A program made the position numbers and the translations under genes. Below are positions 62,801 through 64,000 of a DNA stretch of 64,000 bases, piece by piece. The stretch spans positions 9,610,001 through 9,674,000 of the forward strand of contig NC_087092.1 of NCBI RefSeq assembly GCF_963855985.1. Direction: 5' to 3'. Below the pieces are notes generated by a model. That model searched no databases. It had not been told where the DNA came from and worked only from the letters and a program-made list of their open reading frames with translations. This DNA comes from Ostrinia nubilalis. Lineage: Eukaryota > Arthropoda > Insecta > Lepidoptera > Crambidae. Positions within the stretch are counted from its first letter, which is position 1. Each line of letters starts with the position of its first letter.

Positions 62801-62885
62801 GGAGGGACTATTTTGAACAATAATTGGTCTGGATGGATTATGGTGATCATACAATGTTTTTTGGGGTTCCATGGAGCCTCCTCGT
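44653..62885 (-). CDS. SMG6: SMG6/EST1A nonsense-mediated decay endonuclease, 16 exons, 5' partial
   Basis: SMG6 cuts mRNAs near premature stop codons during nonsense-mediated decay, acting in the cytoplasm with UPF1. Sixteen exons join in frame: 62776-62885, 62428-62605, 61786-62275, 61598-61708, 61011-61205, 60460-60521, 60049-60200, 55986-56146, 55475-55548, 55300-55397, 53747-53909, 51012-51129, 48211-48390, 46211-46364, 45666-45902, 44653-44831. All introns are GT-AG. The joined product is about 886 residues and aligns with roughly the last 960 residues of human SMG6 (1,419 aa, from memory): the TPR/14-3-3-like core with the KAQQINPKNGRPYNQLA signature, the LNKSFITSYLHVHGKL helix, and a C-terminal PIN domain. 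PIN catalytic aspartates are present in LVPDTN, TNDDR and LLTDDRNLRVKA. SMG5 is excluded because its PIN domain lacks these acidic residues and its TPR motif differs. The N-terminus lies outside the window, unless the ATG at 62,871 is a start. Confidence 0.97.
45123..45258 (-). pseudogene. partial copy 3 of SMG6 exon 15
   Basis: Most decayed copy: LATTRDSLLTLRAFSAEGDQ then ATNNDRLLLAISLSQHENIA. The second catalytic aspartate motif NDD reads NND, and the donor is lost (GCTATTAACT). It keeps the RAF residues missing from copies 1 and 2, so it derives from the full exon separately or earlier. Confidence 0.75.
45311..45438 (-). pseudogene. partial copy 2 of SMG6 exon 15
   Basis: Same segment as copy 1, again with NDDRVLATALSLH, but an insertion shifts the frame after CAT (AAAGAACC) and a stop follows. 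A donor-like GCCA|GTAAGT remains. It lies 178 bp from copy 1, the same spacing as copy 1 to the true exon (177). Confidence 0.85.
45489..45618 (-). pseudogene. partial copy 1 of SMG6 exon 15 (PIN core)
   Basis: Carries the 3' half of exon 15 with an open frame: LATSRGSLLAFTAERDQSRA then TNDDRVLATALSLHENFAAE, followed by a donor GCCG|GTAAGTA. It lacks the SRA of ASRAFT. The NDD catalytic motif is kept. A possible acceptor (GGTTTAG) in front would give a frame that does not fit exon 14 or 15, so use as a coding exon is unlikely. Confidence 0.85.
45666..45902 (-). CDS. SMG6: SMG6 window exon 15 (PIN core)
   Basis: 237 nt, acceptor CTTATCAG, donor GCCG|GTGAGT. It encodes VMTELEGLKKCSRVGAHALA, then LATTRGSLLASRAFTAERDQ and ATNDDRVLATALSLHENLA. 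It matches human VINELDGLAKG, LTSRGNELESIAFRSED and GNNDDLILSCCLHYC. The NDD motif supplies the second catalytic aspartate. The segment between ELEGL and LATTRG is similar in length to human. Three partial copies follow in the intron. Confidence 0.96.
46211..46364 (-). CDS. SMG6: SMG6 window exon 14 (start of PIN domain)
   Basis: 154 nt, acceptor TTTGTCCTTAG, donor GTGG|GTGAGT. It encodes EILRGGWVSVEVEIRPRWLV then PDTNCFIDHLPLLQAV and YTLAVPLV. The human sequence is ELEIRPLFLVPDTNGFIDHL then YILVVPLIV. The aspartate of VPDTN is the first catalytic metal-binding residue of the PIN nuclease and is intact. Confidence 0.97.
46409..46610. mobile_element. 202-bp foldback MITE with GGTCTGTGAGCACG ends
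   Basis: Arms of about 80 bp pair almost throughout: GGTCTGTGAGCACGTAGAAT to CGCTCGCGCGTAATTAT on the left, the inverse on the right, with a centre of about 35 bp. The transcript of the SMG6 intron would form a long hairpin here. No coding frame. Confidence 0.85.
46615..46778. mobile_element. 164-bp MITE with TATAGTTNTTGCA ends
   Basis: About 38-bp terminal inverted repeats: TATAGTTGTTGCAGTTCACG then AAGGCGAGTGAGCTTTAC on the left, closely matched in inverse by GTAAAGCTCACTCGCCTTTG and onward on the right. Directly abuts the foldback element 46,409-46,610. Confidence 0.85.
46779..48210 (-). other. SMG6 intron sequence (exons 13 to 14)
   Basis: About 1.4 kb of AT-rich intron. A short GC-richer patch at 47,440-47,530 (CGATCCG, GGCGCGTG, CAACGCGCGCC) is unexplained. 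No exon seen. Confidence 0.6.
48211..48390 (-). CDS. SMG6: SMG6 window exon 13 (acidic to basic linker, coiled coil)
   Basis: Exactly 60 codons, acceptor TTATTCCAG, donor CAG|GTTTGT. It begins with the acidic run SEDSEDEESVSG and ends in a charged helix KKLLRRKEQLESRKANFERR, RERMQ. Human SMG6 has the same layout: EEDSEAEGSGGEDD then a charged helix ending QRRQEKIQ, just before the PIN domain. Confidence 0.93.
48391..50586 (-). other. SMG6 intron sequence (exons 12 to 13)
   Basis: About 2.2 kb of AT-rich intron from exon 13 up to the 101-bp MITE. I see no exon or repeat that I can name. Confidence 0.6.
50587..50687. mobile_element. 101-bp MITE with AGTTGGCCGATAGTTA ends
   Basis: A perfect 16-bp terminal inverted repeat: AGTTGGCCGATAGTTA at 50,587-50,602 and its inverse at 50,672-50,687. 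The centre includes CATTACACCGATTTGGTATC. Non-coding, in the intron between SMG6 exons 12 and 13. Confidence 0.8.
50719..50951. mobile_element. imperfect inverted-repeat element
   Basis: CAATCTTTGTCCAAATCC with following ACTGTCAAAATT on the left is matched in reverse by AATTTGACAGT and GGATTTGGATTAGGATTG on the right. The arms are imperfect and differ by small insertions. No coding capacity. Just outside SMG6 exon 12. Confidence 0.45.
51012..51129 (-). CDS. SMG6: SMG6 window exon 12
   Basis: 118 nt, acceptor TTTGGGCGCAG, donor TTG|GTATGA. It encodes YLVGVEPAVLRLEYPAGAAP, RYVSAVQRAQPLHPPLQHL. It occupies the position of human LLAFKGGKYVSVAP before the acidic linker. Similarity is weaker here, but both phases (2 in, 0 out) are right and composition is strongly coding-like. 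Confidence 0.85.
51372..51467. mobile_element. 96-bp MITE with GCCCGTTTTCACCATCAA ends
   Basis: GCCCGTTTTCACCATCAA at the left and its inverse TTGATGGTGAAAACGGGC at the right are perfect over 18 bp. Only about 55 bp lie between them. Non-coding, in the intron between SMG6 exons 11 and 12. Confidence 0.8.
52786..53746 (-). repeat. tandem array of SMG6 exon 11 3' ends with 5' splice sites
   Basis: Six copies of the last part of exon 11 plus the start of its intron follow the true exon. Exon-end equivalents lie 33 bases into units that start at 52,811, 52,942, 53,100, 53,255, 53,401 and 53,559; the real exon unit starts at 53,714. Unit spacing is 131, 158, 155, 146, 158 and 155. Every copy keeps the donor context ACTGA|GTGAGTCAG, and several keep an open frame HHAAEHALRTSKLL. 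The block 52,942-53,400 is nearly identical to 53,401-53,859 at its low end, showing a later 459-bp duplication of three units. A seventh, very short remnant lies near 52,786. Confidence 0.9.
53747..53909 (-). CDS. SMG6: SMG6 window exon 11
   Basis: 163 nt, acceptor TCTTTGTGTAG, donor ACTGA|GTGAGT. It encodes GYVSVRLPEDASLGGFTPLM, YMEAATAWVRADPNAS and HHAAEHALRTSKLLFFGTE. It matches the human DRLLSGFVPLLAAPQDPCYV to KRVTVLKYFLEALCG region. The 3' part and its splice donor are repeated six more times downstream in the intron, so the correct copy was chosen by its unique 5' half and its acceptor. Confidence 0.92.
55071..55286. repeat. lepidopteran interspersed repeat (CTAGCTTTCCGCCCGCGGCTTC type)
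   Basis: Starts TACTAGCTTTCCGCCCGCGG and ends TTTATAATATTAGTGTAG, with CCAGTAGTTTTTGAGCC inside. Start, end and inner phrase are those of a very abundant moth and butterfly repeat. Related copies are at 29,068 and, reversed, at 43,610-43,800. It abuts SMG6 exon 10 on the downstream side. Confidence 0.6.
55300..55397 (-). CDS. SMG6: SMG6 window exon 10
   Basis: 98 nt, acceptor TTTATTTTCAG, donor GAAG|GTTAGT. It encodes SDNDPWDWLAKLMNILEALD then DKSIELENEPKE. It corresponds to human VAVDVWSTLADFCNIL followed by the acidic stretch. Both splice phases (2 in, 1 out) fit. Confidence 0.92.
55475..55548 (-). CDS. SMG6: SMG6 window exon 9
   Basis: 74 nt, acceptor TTTATTCCCAG, donor ATGGA|GTAAGT. It encodes VWSDWMLCHSSIWNPPPTFD then NFEME. 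The human sequence is [20 protein letters not shown], so this assignment is secure. Phase 0 in, phase 2 out. Confidence 0.96.
55986..56146 (-). CDS. SMG6: SMG6 window exon 8
   Basis: 161 nt, acceptor TTTGGCATCAG, donor AAG|GTATTA. It encodes DGGNNGERTAWLECSLGVSL, LMFGALLERCCALLP, and ends ADALLLLPAIK. It corresponds to human AAALGLAMFSLLVRRCTCLLKE through LKELLPSVK. GC-rich, in contrast to its introns. A partial copy sits immediately upstream in the transcript at 56,210-56,300. Confidence 0.93.
56210..56300 (-). pseudogene. partial copy of SMG6 exon 8
   Basis: Encodes NNGERTAWLEYSLGVSLLER then YCPLL, matching exon 8 apart from the missing MFGAL-like segment. It is followed by flanking sequence also shared with exon 8: CAGCAAATAGTTTAATACA occurs at both 56,170 and 56,323. 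A direct duplication of roughly 150 bp thus covers exon 8 and its upstream intron. The copy is cut short after CPLL. Confidence 0.8.
56301..60048 (-). other. large SMG6 intron (exons 7 to 8)
   Basis: Intron of about 3.9 kb between SMG6 exons 7 and 8, including the exon 8 copy at its downstream end and the MITE at 59,709. A GC-rich CGCGGGCGCAGGCGGCCGCG-type block at 57,690-57,870 has no exon that I can support. Confidence 0.6.
59709..59812. mobile_element. MITE with CACCATCT...AGATGGTG ends
   Basis: CCACCATCTTACTATAACTA at the left pairs with GTTATAGTTACGGTTAAAG and TTAGATGGTGCA at the right as an imperfect inverted repeat. About 104 bp, no coding capacity. Lies in the SMG6 intron between exons 7 and 8. 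Of a kind common in moth genomes. Confidence 0.65.
60049..60200 (-). CDS. SMG6: SMG6 window exon 7
   Basis: 152 nt, acceptor TTTGCCCTAG, donor AAAG|GTAACC. It encodes METFHECASAMLRQFRALLN, then RQPLPTPAARLLQLTALNMF and AVETTAASLK. The human counterpart is METFPAVAEKVLKEFQVLLQ then STRMLQLMTINMFAVHNSQLKD. It forms helical repeats C-terminal to the TPR core. A 3.9-kb intron follows. Confidence 0.96.
60460..60521 (-). CDS. SMG6: SMG6 window exon 6
   Basis: 62 nt, acceptor TTTGTTTCAG, donor ATTGG|GTAAGTT. It encodes LNKSFITSYLHVHGKLITKI-G. The human sequence is LNKRFILSFLHAHGKLFTRIG. It is short but unmistakable, and both splice phases (0 in, 2 out) fit the flanking exons. Confidence 0.96.
60765..60864 (-). 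pseudogene. decayed copy of SMG6 exon 5 (copy c)
   Basis: Second copy, covering the first half of exon 5: after an AGAAG acceptor-like end it begins TAT AAA GTG GTT GAA, then in a shifted frame reads ETSDAGQCSN as in the real exon. It contains small indels and a stop in the starting frame. More diverged than copy b. Confidence 0.75.
60894..60980 (-). pseudogene. decayed copy of SMG6 exon 5 (copy b)
   Basis: Reads as a deletion copy of exon 5: an AAAAG acceptor followed by YKAAERKRRSALEGARK and a stop, then directly DEHLATMTSVE. The middle of the exon (about 108 nt) is missing, and the donor is lost (GAG is followed by TTC, not GT). It lies 31 nt beyond the real exon in the following intron. 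Confidence 0.85.
61011..61205 (-). CDS. SMG6: SMG6 window exon 5
   Basis: 65 codons, phase 0 both ends, acceptor CCTAAAAG, donor GAG|GTAAAA. It encodes YEAAERKRRAALEGARIGET, then a central glycine-rich part, and LRREVWVRPSGHRTTT to LATMTSVE. This matches the human RLEIWIHPSHPRSSQG segment linking TPR helices to the following helical region. The purine-rich acceptor without a clear polypyrimidine tract is weak. Two decayed copies of this exon lie just downstream (60,894-60,980 and 60,765-60,864). Confidence 0.93.
61598..61708 (-). CDS. SMG6: SMG6 window exon 4 (TPR helices)
   Basis: Exactly 37 codons, phase 0 at both ends, acceptor TTTTATTTTAG, donor AAA|GTAAGTA. It encodes RRKLDAVYYYMRSLMSSNPF then HSARESLLSLFDENRKK. 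The human sequence is RRKLDAVYYYMRSLAASNP then LTAKESLMSLFEETKRK, so near identity through the last TPR-like repeat. Confidence 0.97.
61786..62275 (-). CDS. SMG6: SMG6 window exon 3 (core of 14-3-3-like/TPR domain)
   Basis: Largest exon in the window, 490 nt, acceptor TTTTACAG, donor GCT|GTAAGT-like. It encodes KFLQSALQRLLMSDLKYCQA through NIEHHFWKILYYNFIELLRK and ends at KAQQINPKNGRPYNQLAILA-IYA. The human counterpart reads NVDQILWKNAFYQVIEKFR and ends in KAQHIAPKNGRPYNQLALLA-VYT. This is the phosphopeptide-binding 14-3-3-like fold built from TPR helices; it is the strongest family signature in the gene. Confidence 0.97.
62428..62605 (-). CDS. SMG6: SMG6 window exon 2 (start of TPR/14-3-3-like domain)
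   Basis: Acceptor ATTCCAG, donor CAG|GTGATT; phase 1 in, phase 2 out. It encodes AMKDTSTRVASGYEAGDAAR, then a helical stretch RHRALLQEVDRADALLQARI and LAAHWDDVTETR. This corresponds to the first helices of the human domain (LRAELLQLYERCILLDIEFSD). It is GC-rich and alanine/arginine-rich, unlike the AT-rich exon 3 that follows. Confidence 0.9.
62776..62885 (-). CDS. SMG6: SMG6 window exon 1 (N-terminal linker)
   Basis: Begins after a TTTTTGCAG acceptor and ends at a GAG|GTAAAA donor in phase 1. It encodes RGGSMEPQKTLYDHHNPSRP and onward to RMERG. LYDHHNPSRPIIVQ matches the human RLWDPNNPDQKPAL stretch just before the TPR domain, so this is an internal exon and more exons should lie upstream. 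The methionine in GGSMEPQ (ATG at 62,871) could serve as an alternative start. I infer continuation because the frame is open to the acceptor. Confidence 0.8.
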
Positions 62886-62992
62886 CTGCAAAAATGTAAT
62901 TTCATTATGGGTATGATTATACCAAATCATAATTTATGATTGATTCATGAGTACAGATACACATATGTACATCGTCAGTGGAAAGGAAAAAA

Positions 62993-63413
62993 TGCTAAAG
63001 CGCCATTTTGGCCAAAATGAGTTATATACATTGTTGGATAGGATTTTTTTTTCTGCGTCGATCTATCGAGGTTTCAACTCAATCCCATGACTTTTTTGGC
63101 GCTTTAGCACTTTGAAAATTTTAAGTATTTCTAAAATCACCGCCCTCGTCGCTGCTAAAACGACGTGTTTTCAGTGTTTTTGCAACAAGTGTCGCGTAAG
63201 GGTTTTTTTGCTGGCAAAATATTTTTGCTTTCACAACATTAAGTATTTTTTTGTTATTTAAGAACTCGAATGACTTGTTACTTTAGCAATTCGAGCTCAA
63301 AAGTTTTATAGTTCATTGGTATATTAGTAGTTATTCATGGTTGTAGTTCAAAATGATTTGGCGTGTAAGCAAAAGTAAGTGAACAAGATTCGATTAATTT
63401 TGGCGCTTTAGCA
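62993..63413. mobile_element. short TIR element with TGCTAAAGCGCCA ends
   Basis: TGCTAAAGCGCCA opens the element and TGGCGCTTTAGCA closes it in inverted orientation. A third copy of the motif (TTTGGCGCTTTAGCAC) lies inside near 63,097. No coding frame. It sits in the intron upstream of the first SMG6 exon seen. Non-autonomous DNA element is the likely class; superfamily unknown. Confidence 0.6.
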
Positions 63414-63689
63414 AAAAGTAGCCTTTTTTTAATAAGCTTTAAAGTATTTTAGCGAAAATGAGAGCATTAATCAAAGCAAAAACTATAGTCGTTAAGTATT
63501 ATTAACAAAGACATCTCAAACACACTTGTGACTATAAGCACACACTACGCACTCGGGTCACTCACAAGTGCCTGCAAAGATGCAAGATTGTTGCAACTAT
63601 CCAAATAAATAATTTGCTCCCTGGGCACACATTTATGCCGGTGGATTCAATGCACTCAGTCATTGAAAAAAAGTGTTCGTTCGTTTCAG

Positions 63690-63965
63690 CCCGAACGATA
63701 TCCACTGCTGGATCCCCCAAGGCCAGGCCTCCCCCAAGGATTTTCACAAAGACCGGGCCCGCGCTCGCATCCAGGCACCTCCTGCAACCACCACCTCCAG
63801 ATCGTCGGTCCACCTAGTGGGAGGCCTCCTGCCCACACCACGTCTACCGGCTCGTGGTTGCTACTCTTTTTCCAGAAATTTTCTACCCCTGCAGCCATCA
63901 GCTCTGCAAGCTATGTGCCCCGCCCACTGCCACTAGATTTTAGCGATTCTGCGGGCTATGTCAGT
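63690..63965 (-). mobile_element. RTE-like non-LTR retrotransposon 3' fragment
   Basis: The plus strand holds GTCGGTCCACCTAGTGGGAG and related sequence. Its reverse complement corresponds to the GRPPTRWTDDL and AWMRAA-type C-terminal reverse-transcriptase tail of RTE-clade elements abundant in moths. The frame is broken by indels here, so it is a remnant. A second short match is at 7,080. Clade assignment is from memory of such repeats, not from a search. Confidence 0.55.
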
Positions 63966-64000
63966 CACATGTGGTCTAAACTGAATAAATATTTTTGATT

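Noticed and set aside
1..64000. CRISPR array, prophage or bacterial operon
   Set aside because: The sequence is an animal genome with spliced genes and eukaryotic repeats; the tandem arrays seen derive from exons and are not repeat-spacer arrays.

Overview
The window is AT-rich insect DNA, almost certainly from a moth or butterfly. The evidence is a tRNA-derived SINE of a type common in moths, several short inverted-repeat (MITE-like) elements of kinds common in Lepidoptera, 3' fragments of an RTE-like retrotransposon, and many copies of a TAGGTAC/GGTAGGTAC motif. There is no bacterial-style gene packing: genes are split by GT-AG introns and most of the window is non-coding.

One gene is certain. 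The minus strand from 62,885 down to 44,653 carries the C-terminal two thirds of SMG6 (EST1A), the endonuclease of nonsense-mediated mRNA decay. I could place 16 consecutive coding exons with consensus splice sites. All 15 junctions keep the reading frame, giving about 886 residues and a stop codon. In order they encode the end of the N-terminal linker, the 14-3-3-like/TPR domain, the helical middle region, an acidic then basic linker, and the PIN nuclease domain with all three catalytic aspartates. The first exons, including any N-terminal exon-junction-complex binding motifs, lie beyond 64,000.

The most unusual feature is that four of the 16 exons have decayed partial copies in the adjacent introns. 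Exon 11 (window numbering) has six extra copies of its 3' end plus 5' splice site in an array of about 155-bp units, and a 459-bp block of that array is itself duplicated. Exon 15 (PIN core) has three copies at about 178-bp spacing. Exon 5 has two copies and exon 8 has one. Most exon 11 and exon 15 copies keep a 5' splice site and part of the reading frame.

Region by region: 1-44,560 shows no recognisable gene and holds interspersed repeats, including TIR elements at 12.1-12.9, 12.9-13.1, 30.6, 37.8-38.7 and 43.3-44.4 kb, a SINE at 11.8 kb, retroelement scraps, and a few GC-rich coding-like islands (21.1 and 24.5 kb) that I cannot identify. From 44,653 to 62,885 is SMG6, with introns full of MITEs (46.4-46.8, 50.6-51.5, 59.7 kb) and the exon-derived arrays. 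From 62,886 to 64,000 is upstream SMG6 intron with a short TIR element and an RTE-like fragment.
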